Shown piece after piece: positions 14,455-23,590 of a stretch of DNA of 64,000 nt. The stretch lies in contig NZ_CP085530.1 of the NCBI RefSeq assembly GCF_020616155.1, forward strand, positions 929,501-993,500, read 5' to 3'. Under the pieces are notes generated by a model. It worked only from the letters and a program-made list of their open reading frames with translations, ran no database searches and was not told where the DNA came from. The position numbers were made by a program, and so were the translations under genes. Origin of the DNA: Vogesella sp. XCS3 (GTDB lineage: Bacteria; Pseudomonadota; Gammaproteobacteria; Burkholderiales; Chromobacteriaceae). Each line of letters begins with the position of its first letter. Position 1 is the first letter of the stretch.

Positions 14455-15189
14455 TCTCAATGGCAAATCGGCGGGATTTAATTCTCTAGCGATTGACTTG
14501 AATATAGAAACTCCCAGTAGTGTCAGGTCATCTCTATCGTTAATGATCCCGACGCTACGCAGTCCGGTAAAAGCACCTCCGTTGATATTTACATTGGGAT
14601 GCATCCCAGCGGCCCGAGTTTCTGCTGCCAATTGAGCAAATAAAGTCATTAGTTCCTTAGGGTCTGATCGAATAACCTTGTCTGCTCCAAGGTAGGAGAC
14701 GATGTCACCTACAATTGCTCTTCGACCAGGCGACAGCTCCCCATTTGCGTTGCTGAGAAACTTCCAGTACGGCTCCTCGGCTTTGCTGAGTAGACGTGAT
14801 AGCTGCTGACGCTCAGCATCCAACAGTGCCACGTGCTGCGATACCGCAACAAGTTGATTTACCAAATCCTGTTGCTGATCGGATGACTCTGGATTTGCAA
14901 GCTTTTTCTTAAGTTCGTCAATTTCTGCGATCAGCGGTTCTTTTTCTTTCTCCGCTTCTTGTAACTCCTTTTCGAGGAGAGCTGTGCGCTTCTCGATCCG
15001 ATTCATGAGTACGTCAGGTGCGTCATCTGCGGAAGCTTTGATCTTGCTCTCAAGAAAGCTTAGCTGCTGCCGCAGTGTCTCAATGGTTGCATCTTTTGAG
15101 CTAACCAGTAGACGGTAAAGTGCGAATAGGCTCAGGATGAACGCGAGAATGCTTCCGATCTGCGTGTAAAATACCATTTGTATAGTCAT
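14446..15189 (-). CDS. Membrane-anchored coiled-coil protein (moron candidate)
   Basis: 247 residues from MTIQMVFYT, chosen for GGAG upstream on the minus strand. One N-terminal membrane helix (IGSILAFILSLFALYRLLVS) is followed by about 120 residues of heptad-rich coiled coil and a globular C-terminus containing NVNINGGAFTGLRSVGIIND. It opposes the surrounding late genes, has its own leader and lies in AT-richer DNA, all signs of an independently expressed lysogenic gene. Possible superinfection exclusion role is only a guess. Confidence 0.7.
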   Translation of the reverse strand: MTIQMVFYTQIGSILAFILSLFALYRLLVSSKDATIETLRQQLSFLESKIKASADDAPDVLMNRIEKRTALLEKELQEAEKEKEPLIAEIDELKKKLANPESSDQQQDLVNQLVAVSQHVALLDAERQQLSRLLSKAEEPYWKFLSNANGELSPGRRAIVGDIVSYLGADKVIRSDPKELMTLFAQLAAETRAAGMHPNVNINGGAFTGLRSVGIINDRDDLTLLGVSIFKSIARELNPADLPLRSA

Positions 15190-15494
15190 GACAACTCCGT
15201 CAGAGTCCATTGTAAAACATCGTCCTTTGCAGGTATGCAAGGTAGTCCTTACGACTACACATTGCGCATATAATTTGCGCATTTTGAGCTTTTTACAAGC
15301 ATTTTTAGCGTCAAAAGCATGCCGGTGACTCGCTTACTTTCCGCCGGCTGGTGTGGAGTCCCCTAACATAGAATGGCTTGTAAAACTGATTTCGGCATAT
15401 ATGCGAACAGCCCGACCACAACCCAATAAAACCAAGGGTCTGCTATATTGACGGCGTGGTGGTCGAGCTACGCCCACCGAACACAAGACACCCA
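15190..15494. promoter_or_regulatory. Divergent spacer with promoter-like repeat
   Basis: No gene. TGCGCA occurs at 15263 and 15276 around an AT core that on the minus strand reads ATTATAT, a likely -10 for the membrane coiled-coil gene, with an operator-like repeat over it. GTAGTC-cttac-GACTAC at 15243-15259 could form a leader hairpin in that transcript. Confidence 0.45.
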
Positions 15495-15529
15495 ACCCCG
15501 CACGGTTCGCCCTGCGGGGTTTTGCTTTT
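15495..15529 (+). terminator. Rho-independent terminator before late operon
   Basis: AACCCCGCA and TGCGGGGTT arms around a loop, then TTTGCTTTT. It ends ten bases before the HNH gene. Confidence 0.75.
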
Positions 15530-15539
15530 GGTACTCGCC

Positions 15540-15872
15540 ATGTCCCGACTCAAGACGCTCAAGCCCACCCTGCAGGTGATGCGTGATGAGCGCGTGCCAA
15601 CCATGCAGGCCGGTGGCTGGCGGACCAAGGGCATGACGGCGGCCCAGCGTGGCTACGACTACGACTGGCAGAAGGCCAGAAAGCAGTACCTGTCCGAGCA
15701 CCCGCTGTGCGTACGCTGCGAGGCGAAAGGCCTGGTGGTTGCGGCCAACGTGGTCGATCACGTCATTGCCCACCGAGGTGACAAGCGACTGTTCTGGGAC
15801 AGGGCCAACTGGCAGGCACTGTGCACGCCCTGCCATAGCGGCGACAAGCAGCGCGAGGAGAACGCAGCATGA
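15540..15872 (+). CDS. HNH endonuclease, late-operon packaging partner
   Basis: 110 residues. Motifs: CVRCEAKGLVVAANVVDHVI (first Cys pair plus the D-H of HNH), RANWQALCTPCHSGDKQREE (second Cys pair and terminal H). Phage HNH proteins placed before terminase, as here, assist DNA packaging in HK97-type phages. Start at ATG 15540 just after a terminator. Coupled to the next gene (four-base overlap). Confidence 0.9.
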   Translation: MSRLKTLKPTLQVMRDERVPTMQAGGWRTKGMTAAQRGYDYDWQKARKQYLSEHPLCVRCEAKGLVVAANVVDHVIAHRGDKRLFWDRANWQALCTPCHSGDKQREENAA

Positions 15873-16111
15873 GTATCAGTGTAAGCAGCGACCGGCAGAA
15901 CCGTACTGTGCACCGGGCGCATGTTGACGAGAAAGAGCTTCATCGCCTTGTTCTGCATGCGGTGGCTGGTCAACTTGGCCTGGTGCCTGATGCGGCCAAC
16001 CTCACGACGCGGGTGTTTTCCACTACCTACCAAGAAGGCAGCCTTGGCACGTCCAGGCCGCGCATTGAGGTTGAGATCATCGAAGCCCATGACGTAGAGC
16101 CGAAGGCCTGA
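15869..16111 (+). CDS. Hypothetical late-operon protein
   Basis: 80 residues starting MSISVSSDRQNRTVH. LHRLVLHAVAGQLGL and PRIEVEIIEAHDVEP suggest a small alpha-beta fold. Found between HNH and terminase small subunit; function unknown. Confidence 0.6.
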   Translation: MSISVSSDRQNRTVHRAHVDEKELHRLVLHAVAGQLGLVPDAANLTTRVFSTTYQEGSLGTSRPRIEVEIIEAHDVEPKA

Positions 16112-16260
16112 CCGTGCAGCAGCGGCCCGCTGTGGGTCGGCGCTGGGCATTCCCCAGGCGGTCAGCACCCCAGGGGGTGGTCCAAAGTCTGGGATACCCG
16201 GCCCTCTAGACCGCCCGTATTCCCACGCGCAGATTTTTTCCCCTCTGGAGGAAATTGTTA

Positions 16261-16713
16261 ATGGCTTTAACAGGCAAGAAGAAGGCGTTTGCCGATGCCA
16301 AACTTGCCGGCAAATCCAATAAGGAAGCGGCTATCGCGGCTGGTTACAGCGAGAAAACGGCCGCCGCTGCGGGTGCCCGCCTTGTTAAAGACGTTAACAT
16401 CGCGGCCTATATCGCTGCGGCCAAGGAAGCGCCAGGGAAGAAGGGTAAAGCTGACGATCAAGCCCCTACTTTCAACCTCAGCGAGGCGATGCAGCACAGC
16501 GACCCGATGGCATTCCTGAAGGCTGCGATGAACGACCTGAAGCTTGATCCGCGCATGCGGATTGATGCGGCCAAGGCCATGCTGCCGTACACGCACCGCA
16601 AGCTGGGTGAAGAAGGCAAGAAAGACGAAAGGCAGAAGGCAGCTGAGAACGCGGCAAAGGGTGGCAGCAAGTTTGCCCCGCCACCGCCGCCGCTCAGGCT
16701 AGTGGGGAAATGA
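16261..16713 (+). CDS. Terminase small subunit
   Basis: 150 residues starting MALTGKKKAFADAKL; GGAGG lies upstream. The N-terminal HTH (KEAAIAAGYSEKTAAAAGAR) recognises the packaging site in this family. The middle (SDPMAFLKAAMNDLKLDPRM) is the helical oligomerisation part, and the C-terminus ends in a proline run before RLVGK that likely contacts the large subunit. Directly followed by terL. Confidence 0.85.
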   Translation: MALTGKKKAFADAKLAGKSNKEAAIAAGYSEKTAAAAGARLVKDVNIAAYIAAAKEAPGKKGKADDQAPTFNLSEAMQHSDPMAFLKAAMNDLKLDPRMRIDAAKAMLPYTHRKLGEEGKKDERQKAAENAAKGGSKFAPPPPPLRLVGK

Positions 16714-16714
16714 T

Positions 16715-18394
16715 ATGGGTGCGCCAGAATGGACTACTGCGTGCCCAGACTGGGCTGCGCGGCTGATCAATCGCAAGTCGATCATTCCGCCGCCCATCTA
16801 CCCGGACATGGCAGCCTACGCGCTGGAGATTTTCAAGGCGCTGAAAGTAGTCGACCTGCCAGGCCAGCCCACCTTCGGCGAGTGTAGCGATGAGTGGGTG
16901 TTCGACTTCGTTGCCGCTATCTTCGGCGCGTACGATGCCGAGACCGGCAGGCAGCTGATCCGCGAGTACTACCTGCTGATCTCCAAGAAGAACACGAAAT
17001 CGACCATCGCCGCCGGCATCATGCTGACGGCGGTGATTCTGTGCTGGCGTAACGATGAGGAGCACCTGATCCTTGCGCCAACCAAAGAAGTAGCAGACAA
17101 CAGCTTCAAGCCGGCCGCCGGCATGGTGCGGGCAGACCCTGAGCTGTCTGCCCTGTTCCACGTGCAGGATCACCTACGCACCATCACCCACCGGACCACA
17201 AAAGCGTCCATGAAGGTGGTAGCAGCCGATACTGACACCGTATCCGGCAAGAAGTCTGGCCGCATCCTGGTGGACGAGCACTGGCTGTTCGGCAAGAAGT
17301 CCGGCGCCGAGGCCATGTTCATCGAGGCATTGGGCGGCCAGATTTCCCGCGAAGAAGGCTGGGTAATCTTTCTGACCACACAAAGCGATGAACCACCCGC
17401 TGGTGTGTTCCGCGACAAGCTGCAGTACTTCCGCGACGTGCGGGACGGCAAGATTCATGACCCGAGATCGTTAGGCGTGCTCTATGAGTTCCCCGAGCAG
17501 ATCCTGAAGGACAAGGGCTATCTGCTGCCCGAGAACTTCCACATCACCAACCCGAACCTGGGCCGGTCGGTTAGCAGTGAATGGCTGTCCGACCAGCTAC
17601 GCAAGAACCAGCACAAGACTGATGGCACATTTCAACAGATTCTGGCCAAACACCTCAACGTAGAAATCGGCCTCGCCTTACGGATGGGCCGTTGGGCCGG
17701 TGCTGACTTCTGGCTGCAGCAAGGCCGACGAGGCCTGACGCTGGAGCAGATCATCAAGCGTAGCGAGGTCATCACCGCCGGCATAGACGGCGGCGGCCTG
17801 GATGACTTGCTGGGTCTGGCTATCGTTGGCCGCGATCGTGAGACGGGTGAATGGCTTGCCTGGATGCATGCATGGGCACACCCATCCGTACTGGAGCGCC
17901 GAAAGGAAATTGCCCCTGCCCTGCGCGACTTCGCCCGAGATGGCCATCTGACGCTGGTCAAGCGCATAGGCGAGGATGTGGAAGAGCTTGCTAGCTACAT
18001 CGCCCAGGTTGAAGAAGACGATTTATTAGACAAAGCGGGGCTCGATCCGGCTGGGATTGGCACGATTCTGGATGCGCTGGTTGCTGCGGGTGTACCGCAG
18101 GACAAAATCATCGGTATCAGCCAGGGCTGGAAATTGGGTGGTGCCATCAAGACTGCTGAGCGCAAGCTGGCTGAAGAAGTGCTGGTGCACGATGCCAGCC
18201 CGATGATGGCCTGGTGTGTCGGTAACGCCATGGTGGAGCCGAAAGGCAACGCCATCCTGATCACCAAGCAAGCCAGCGGCTCAGCCAAGATTGACCCGCT
18301 GATGGCCCTATTCAACGCCGTGCAACTGATGGCACTCGGCCCTGCTGCCCGTGGCCCATCCGTGTACGAATCCCGCGGTATCCGTTTTATCTAA
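16715..18394 (+). CDS. terL: Terminase large subunit
   Basis: 559 residues, HK97-like (Terminase_1). ATPase: adenine-side LLISKKNTKST near residue 88 serves as Walker A, SGRILVDEHW near residue 185 as Walker B, FLTTQSDEPP as coupling motif. Nuclease: acidic residues in ITAGIDGGGLDDLLGLAIVG and in the KAGLDPAGIG segment. It drives ATP-dependent DNA packaging into the prohead and cuts concatemers. Confidence 0.95.
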   Translation: MGAPEWTTACPDWAARLINRKSIIPPPIYPDMAAYALEIFKALKVVDLPGQPTFGECSDEWVFDFVAAIFGAYDAETGRQLIREYYLLISKKNTKSTIAAGIMLTAVILCWRNDEEHLILAPTKEVADNSFKPAAGMVRADPELSALFHVQDHLRTITHRTTKASMKVVAADTDTVSGKKSGRILVDEHWLFGKKSGAEAMFIEALGGQISREEGWVIFLTTQSDEPPAGVFRDKLQYFRDVRDGKIHDPRSLGVLYEFPEQILKDKGYLLPENFHITNPNLGRSVSSEWLSDQLRKNQHKTDGTFQQILAKHLNVEIGLALRMGRWAGADFWLQQGRRGLTLEQIIKRSEVITAGIDGGGLDDLLGLAIVGRDRETGEWLAWMHAWAHPSVLERRKEIAPALRDFARDGHLTLVKRIGEDVEELASYIAQVEEDDLLDKAGLDPAGIGTILDALVAAGVPQDKIIGISQGWKLGGAIKTAERKLAEEVLVHDASPMMAWCVGNAMVEPKGNAILITKQASGSAKIDPLMALFNAVQLMALGPAARGPSVYESRGIRFI

Positions 18395-18403
18395 GGCCTC
18401 CCC

Positions 18404-19678
18404 ATGAACTGGCTAAGAAATCTATTTGGTGGCGCACCATCGGCCACCGCCGAGCAGTCGCGCCCTGCATCCGAGGTGCGAGCAGAAGCCGGCGCCAGCC
18501 TGACCTTCACCGGCCTGGACGACCCGCGGCTACTTGAGTTTATACGCTCAGGCTTGGGCGGCATGAGCCTGCAAGGTGCCAACAGCCTGCGCAATATGGC
18601 GGTCTTGCGGTGCGTGTCTCTGATTTCCAACGGCATCGGCATGCTGCCGGTCAATTTGATGGAGTACGGCGATAGTAAGACCGTCGTGGATAAGCACCCT
18701 GCGCATCGACTCATCAAGCGGAAGCCGAACGACTGGCTAACGCCGATTGAACTGAAATCCCTGCTGCAACTGCATGCCCTGCTCCACGGCAACGGATATG
18801 CCCGAATTATCTGGGCTGGGGAGCGCCCCATTAGGATGATTCCGCTAAATCCGCTGCACACCTCGCCGAAGCTAACCAGCGAATGGCGCATGACCTACGA
18901 AACGCGGCTGGATAACGGGAACGTCATCACCCTGCCAGCCAGGGAGGTATTCCACCTGCGCGATCTGTCGCTTGATGGCATCAAGGGCTTGGCCAGATCT
19001 GAGCTGGCCAACGAGGCGATCCAGCTGGCACTGAATGCGGAAAAAGCAGCAAGCCGGGTATTCAAAACGGGCGTCATGGCAACTGGCGCAATCGAAGTGC
19101 CGAATGCGCTTTCCGATACGGCGTATAGCCGCATGAAGCAGTCGCTGCAGGATAACTACGGCGGCGCCGAGAATGCCGGCAGCTGGATGGTGCTGGAAGA
19201 AAATGCCAAGGCCAATCGTTTCTCCAGTACGGCATCTGAAGCTCAGCAAATCGAAAACCGTAACCACCAAATCGAAGAGGTGGCCCGGCTTTACGGCGTG
19301 CCGCGCCCACTGCTCATGATGGACGACACAAGCTGGGGTAGTGGCGTGGAACAGCTTGCCATCTTCTTCGTGCAGTACACGCTTGCCCCATGGTTTGTTG
19401 CGTGGGAACAGGCGCTGGCGCGGGTATTCCTGACCGACAAAGAGCTGGATCAGGTGTACTTCAAATTCAATGAACGCGCCCTGCTTCGCGGCACGCTGAA
19501 AGACCAAGCGGATTTCTTTACGAAGGCGCTCGGCGCCGGCGGCCACGGCCCTTGGATGTCGCAGAACGAGGTGCGTGGCCTGTCTGAAATGCCGCGCTCT
19601 GCTGATCCAGCAGCCGATCAACTGCGCAACCCAATGACACAAAAGGACAACAGCAATGTGCCTGATAAAGCTGCCTGA
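18404..19678 (+). CDS. HK97-family portal protein
   Basis: 424 residues. SLRNMAVLRCVSLISNGIGM, LHGNGYARIIW, IRGL-like DGIKGLARSELANEAIQL and VARLYGVPRPLLMMDD are typical of the HK97 portal. The dodecamer forms the DNA channel at one capsid vertex. Its 3' end overlaps the protease gene by 23 bases. Confidence 0.94.
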   Translation: MNWLRNLFGGAPSATAEQSRPASEVRAEAGASLTFTGLDDPRLLEFIRSGLGGMSLQGANSLRNMAVLRCVSLISNGIGMLPVNLMEYGDSKTVVDKHPAHRLIKRKPNDWLTPIELKSLLQLHALLHGNGYARIIWAGERPIRMIPLNPLHTSPKLTSEWRMTYETRLDNGNVITLPAREVFHLRDLSLDGIKGLARSELANEAIQLALNAEKAASRVFKTGVMATGAIEVPNALSDTAYSRMKQSLQDNYGGAENAGSWMVLEENAKANRFSSTASEAQQIENRNHQIEEVARLYGVPRPLLMMDDTSWGSGVEQLAIFFVQYTLAPWFVAWEQALARVFLTDKELDQVYFKFNERALLRGTLKDQADFFTKALGAGGHGPWMSQNEVRGLSEMPRSADPAADQLRNPMTQKDNSNVPDKAA

Positions 19679-20489
19679 AATCCGCGCAGATATTCAACTG
19701 GGTGACATCCAATTCGATATGCGCCCAGATGCATTAGAGCGCTGGGACCCTGGTGTAGTAGCAGCCGACAGTACGGATAAGTCGATTTCTATCTATGGCC
19801 GCATCGGAAAGACAGACGACGGCACTGGCATCACGGCAAACCGTATTGGCGCTGCACTGCGTGTGATTGGCAAGCAGGACATCGTGGTGAACGTGAACTC
19901 GCCTGGCGGTGACTTCTTTGAGGGGGTGGCCATTTACAACCTGCTCCGAGAGCACCAGGCCAGGGTGACGATACGCGTGCTTGGTGTGGCAGCGTCGGCC
20001 GCTTCGGTTATTGCCATGGCCGGCGACGAGATTCTGATGGGCGATAGCTCGCACATCATGATTCACAACGCCTGGGCCGTCGCAGTGGGTAACCGGCACG
20101 ACTTCACCGAGGCCGCCGACCGCTTGGCGGTATTCGATGCGGCCATGGCCAAGGTGTATGCGGAACGCTCCGGCGCCAATGCTGAAGAGGTAGCCGCAAT
20201 GATGGACAAGGAGACCTGGATCACCGCTGAGGCTGCTGTTGCCAACGGCTTCGCTACCGGCCTGCTTCCATCGTCATCGCTTTCCCATACCGAAGCATCG
20301 TGCGGCCAACAAAAGGCCATGGCCATTGTGGAAGCTGCAATGGCAAAAGCCGGCCACACCCGTGCAGGCCGCCGCGAAGTTCTCAAGACCCTTTTTTCTG
20401 GCAAGCCGAGCGCTGCCGAAGCTGCCATGCCGCGCGCTGGCGAAGAAGTAGCCCTGCTTCAATCCCTGACTAATTCTTTGAGAGTGTGA
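19656..20489 (+). CDS. ClpP-like prohead protease
   Basis: 277 residues. ClpP fold with NSPGGDFFEG, then GVAASAASVIAMAG, where Ser114 aligns with the ClpP nucleophile, and HIMIHNAW, where His137 fits the catalytic His. Such phage proteases mature the capsid by removing the scaffold (delta) domain of the major capsid protein encoded next. Overlaps the portal gene in another frame. Confidence 0.93.
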   Translation: MCLIKLPEIRADIQLGDIQFDMRPDALERWDPGVVAADSTDKSISIYGRIGKTDDGTGITANRIGAALRVIGKQDIVVNVNSPGGDFFEGVAIYNLLREHQARVTIRVLGVAASAASVIAMAGDEILMGDSSHIMIHNAWAVAVGNRHDFTEAADRLAVFDAAMAKVYAERSGANAEEVAAMMDKETWITAEAAVANGFATGLLPSSSLSHTEASCGQQKAMAIVEAAMAKAGHTRAGRREVLKTLFSGKPSAAEAAMPRAGEEVALLQSLTNSLRV

Positions 20490-20493
20490 ACCC

Positions 20494-21714
20494 ATGAACA
20501 AACAAATTCCCCGTGGCCTGCTGGCCGTACGTGCCGAGGGCACCCCAGAAGTCAAAGCAGCAGTAGAGGCGCTGCAAAAGAGCTTCTCTGATTTCCGCGC
20601 CGAACACACCCGCCAGCTGGAAGACATGCGCAAAGGCCTGCCGACTGGCGACCAAGCCGGCAAGGTAGAGCGCATCAACGCAGACGTCGATCGTCTGCAA
20701 AAGGAGCTGGAAGACCTGCACGTCAAGATGGCAGCGAATGCTGGTGCTAGCGCTGATGGTGGTAAGCGCGATCCGGAATACTCGGCCGCCTTCATGGCCT
20801 ATATGAAGAAAAACGAAGCTCAGGCCGCCCTGAACAAGGGCTCCGATACTGACGGCGGCTTCCTGACACCTACCGAGTGGGACCGTACCATCGGCAGCAA
20901 GCTGAAGCTGGTATCCCCGATGCGCTCTCTTTGCCAAGTCCAAACGATTTCGACCAATGCGTTCTCCAAGCTGTTCAGCATCGGCGCGGCGAATAGTGGC
21001 TGGGTGGGTGAAGCAGCAGCACGTCCCAACACTGGCAATGGCCAGTTCCAGCAACTGAAGTTCGAAACCGGCGAAATCTACGCCAACCCTTCGGCCACTC
21101 AGCAAATCCTGGACGATGCCGAGATTGACCTGGAAGTGTGGCTTGCCGGTGAGGTTCAAGACGAGTTCGCCAAGCAGGAGAACATTGCGTTCCTGGCTGG
21201 CGACGGCTCGAACAAACCTTTCGGTCTGCTGACCTATGTTGCCGGCAATGCCAACGCCGCCAAACACCCGTACGGCGCCATTGCAAAGGTGGCCAGCGGT
21301 TCGGCGGGCGGCATTGTCGCAGACAGCATCATCAGCCTGATCTACGACCTGCCGTCTGCCTTTGCGGCCAACGCGTCGTTCATCATGAACCGCAAGACCC
21401 AATCGGTCATCCGCAAGCTGAAAGATGGCCAGGGCAACTACCTGTGGCAACCATCCTACGCGGCCGGTGTGCCGGCTACGCTGGGCGGTTATGCCATCAC
21501 TGAAGTTCCGGACATGCCTGACGTTGCCGCCAATGCCCTGCCTATCATGTTCGGTGACTACAAACAGGGCTACCTGATTGTCGACCGCATCGGCATCCGT
21601 GTTTTGCGCGACAACCTGACCAACAAGCCGTATGTCAGCTTCTACACCACCAAGCGTGTCGGTGGCGGCCTGCTGAATCCAGAACCGCTGCGTGCGCTGC
21701 AGATTGCCGCGTAA
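20494..21714 (+). CDS. HK97-type major capsid protein
   Basis: 406 residues. About 100 N-terminal residues form a coiled-coil delta domain (VEALQKSFSDFRAEHTRQLE) that the protease would remove. The mature fold starts near GSDTDGGFLTPTEWDRTIGS and includes AFLAGDGSNKPFGLL, the E-loop/P-domain region and the C-terminal YVSFYTTKRVGGGLLNPEPL. Forms the icosahedral shell. Confidence 0.95.
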   Translation: MNKQIPRGLLAVRAEGTPEVKAAVEALQKSFSDFRAEHTRQLEDMRKGLPTGDQAGKVERINADVDRLQKELEDLHVKMAANAGASADGGKRDPEYSAAFMAYMKKNEAQAALNKGSDTDGGFLTPTEWDRTIGSKLKLVSPMRSLCQVQTISTNAFSKLFSIGAANSGWVGEAAARPNTGNGQFQQLKFETGEIYANPSATQQILDDAEIDLEVWLAGEVQDEFAKQENIAFLAGDGSNKPFGLLTYVAGNANAAKHPYGAIAKVASGSAGGIVADSIISLIYDLPSAFAANASFIMNRKTQSVIRKLKDGQGNYLWQPSYAAGVPATLGGYAITEVPDMPDVAANALPIMFGDYKQGYLIVDRIGIRVLRDNLTNKPYVSFYTTKRVGGGLLNPEPLRALQIAA

Positions 21715-21732
21715 ACGGACGTAGAGACTAAC

Positions 21733-21757
21733 CAGGGCGGCTTCGGCCGCCCTTTCT
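21733..21757 (+). terminator. Hairpin after capsid gene
   Basis: AGGGCGGC-ttc-GGCCGCCCT followed by a short T/C run; possibly a weak terminator or an mRNA-stabilising end for capsid message. Confidence 0.55.
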
Positions 21758-21770
21758 CATGGAGGCGAAC

Positions 21771-21968
21771 ATGCCCAAGTACTTCAGCAAACCTTTCCGT
21801 GGCGTAAAGAACCAGGAAATCTACCCGACCGAATTTCAGGCTGGTGAAGAATGCCCGCCCGAGCTGGAAGAAGCTGCCAGTGAGCTCGGCGTACTGACCG
21901 GCAAGAAAACCACTGGCCGCCAGCAGGCAGGCGAAGCAGTAGAGCAATCGCAGAACGAGGGTGAATAA
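21771..21968 (+). CDS. Small hypothetical head protein
   Basis: 65 residues starting MPKYFSKPFRG with GGAGG upstream. The C-terminal half is acidic and Gln-rich and likely disordered. Small genes of this kind sit between capsid and connector in related phages; no function assigned. Confidence 0.65.
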   Translation: MPKYFSKPFRGVKNQEIYPTEFQAGEECPPELEEAASELGVLTGKKTTGRQQAGEAVEQSQNEGE

Positions 21969-21970
21969 TC

Positions 21971-22315
21971 ATGCAGCTCATCAGCCTCGATATTGCCAGG
22001 CAGCACTGCCGTGTTGAGCAGGACGAGACCGATGAGCTGATGACGATTTACCTTGGCGCCGCAGAACAATCTGCCATCGACTATCTGGGGCGCCAGGTAT
22101 TTGCCACTCAGCAAGACCTCGATACGGCCAAAACGGCAGGCACAGCGGGAGAGAATCCCATCGTGGTGAACTACGCCATTCGTGCAGCGATATTGCTGAC
22201 GCTTGGCCACCTATATATGAACCGAGAGGACGTGGCGGTGGGTGTCTCGGCGGTAGAAATGCCGCGCGGCGCGCGTGATCTGCTGCGGCCGCATCGCATA
22301 CCGCCGGGGGTGTAA
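21971..22315 (+). CDS. Head-tail connector (gp6-like)
   Basis: 114 residues. ISLDIARQHCRVEQDETDEL, YLGAAEQSAIDYLGRQVF and VNYAIRAAILLTLGHLYMNR match the HK97 gp6/phage_connect family, helical adaptors that form the ring below the portal. The next gene begins at the following base. Confidence 0.9.
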   Translation: MQLISLDIARQHCRVEQDETDELMTIYLGAAEQSAIDYLGRQVFATQQDLDTAKTAGTAGENPIVVNYAIRAAILLTLGHLYMNREDVAVGVSAVEMPRGARDLLRPHRIPPGV

Positions 22316-22639
22316 ATGCGCGCAGGTCAGCTTAAGCACAGAATCACCCTGCTCACGTACACGACTACCGGCCGTGACAGCATGGGTCAGCCCATCAAGG
22401 GCTGGTCAGAAAATCCCCCGATCTGGGCGAACGTGCGCTTCATCAGTGGGCGCGAGTTCGTGCGGGCCGACAAAGAGACGGCGGAGGCTACCGCGAGCAT
22501 CCGCATCCGTTCGCGTGCGGTGACCACGGACATGTGCGTGCGCTACAAGGGCGTGCTGTACGACATCCGTGCCGTATTGCCAGCGGCCAGTGGCGACTTC
22601 ATCGACTTGGCTGTAGCTGAAGTGAAGGCCGCGCCATGA
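22316..22639 (+). CDS. Head closure protein (HK97 gp7/SPP1 gp16-like)
   Basis: 107 residues. MRAGQLKHRITLL, WANVRFISGREFVRADKETA, VRYKGVLYDIRAVLPA are the usual landmarks of head-tail joining proteins, beta-barrels that stopper the connector. Overlaps the next gene by four bases. Confidence 0.9.
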   Translation: MRAGQLKHRITLLTYTTTGRDSMGQPIKGWSENPPIWANVRFISGREFVRADKETAEATASIRIRSRAVTTDMCVRYKGVLYDIRAVLPAASGDFIDLAVAEVKAAP

Positions 22640-23175
22640 CCAAAGCCACAGTTGGCCGCGACGCCATCGGGATTGGCTTCGATGACTCGGCGATTGTGCG
22701 CGGGTTGCATGAGTTGGCAGACAAAGTGCGCGGCGAGGTGATGATCGCCGGAGCCGCAGCTGCCGCACGGGTGCTGGCTGATGAAATGAAACAGCAGGTT
22801 CCCGAGAAATCAGGTCGCCTGCGCGACTCAATTTACCGCTACTACGATGAGAAGCGCTCGGCAGCCGGGCGCCAGATTTACCTGATAGGCGTGAACAAGC
22901 GGCTGGCGCCGCACTGGCACCACATCGAATACGGGCACTGGCGGTACAACAAGATCGTCAACGGCCGCCCAATGAAGGCCAAGACCAAGCCCAACGCCAA
23001 GAACAAGACGCTCGGCGTGCTTGATCCGGCAATCTACGACCTGCCCGGCGCACTGTCGCGGCCGGTGTGGGTACCGGCCAAGCCGTACATACGGCCGGCG
23101 TACGATGCCAAGATCAACCCCGCTCTGCAGGCCGCACTGGCGCGCATGCGGGACAAAATGGAAGGGAAAGACTGA
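22636..23175 (+). CDS. HK97 gp10-like tail completion protein
   Basis: 179 residues. GLHELADKVRGEVM, ARVLADEMKQQVPEKSGRLR, HHIEYGHW and PAKPYIRPAYD are the HK97-gp10 pattern. It is part of the head-tail interface. Its stop overlaps the next start (TGATG). Confidence 0.9.
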   Translation: MTKATVGRDAIGIGFDDSAIVRGLHELADKVRGEVMIAGAAAAARVLADEMKQQVPEKSGRLRDSIYRYYDEKRSAAGRQIYLIGVNKRLAPHWHHIEYGHWRYNKIVNGRPMKAKTKPNAKNKTLGVLDPAIYDLPGALSRPVWVPAKPYIRPAYDAKINPALQAALARMRDKMEGKD

Positions 23176-23519
23176 TGCAGGAAGAACTGATGGTGGCACA
23201 GCTGTCACCGCTGGTGGCCGGCCAGGTATACCCGGACACGGCGCCATCAGATGTCGCACCGCCCTACCTCATCTGGCAGCAGGTCGGCGGCCAACCTATC
23301 CAGTTTCTGGGGGGTGTCGGCAGCACCACCCGCCCGCGCATTCAGCTCACCTGGTGGGCTGTTAGCCGGCTGGCAGCCTGCCAGCTGCGCGACCAGATTC
23401 AAGCCGCCATGGTCGATACACCGCTGTTCGCCGAAATCGCCACCGGCCCCGTTGCTGATCATGAGCCGGTGCAGGGTTTGTACGGGTTCCGGCAGGATTT
23501 TTACCTGGCAGTGCCCTGA
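23175..23519 (+). CDS. Tail terminator-like protein (DUF3168)
   Basis: 114 residues starting MQEELMVAQLSPLVAGQVYP. APPYLIWQQVGGQPI, RIQLTWWAVSRLAACQLRDQ and GLYGFRQDFYLAV follow the DUF3168/gp17-like fold that caps the tail tube. Position between gp10-like and tail tube agrees. Confidence 0.85.
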   Translation: MQEELMVAQLSPLVAGQVYPDTAPSDVAPPYLIWQQVGGQPIQFLGGVGSTTRPRIQLTWWAVSRLAACQLRDQIQAAMVDTPLFAEIATGPVADHEPVQGLYGFRQDFYLAVP

Positions 23520-23549
23520 CCGACACGGCCAACGTTTACAGCACCAACC

Positions 23550-23580
23550 AGCCCGCCGCGCGCGGGCTTTTTCATTTTTA
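23550..23580 (+). terminator. Rho-independent terminator
   Basis: GCCCGC-cgcg-GCGGGC type stem then TTTTTCATTTTTA, between tail terminator and tail tube genes. Late transcription must pass it, so it may only lower expression or need antitermination. Confidence 0.7.
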
Positions 23581-23590
23581 GGAGACGCCC

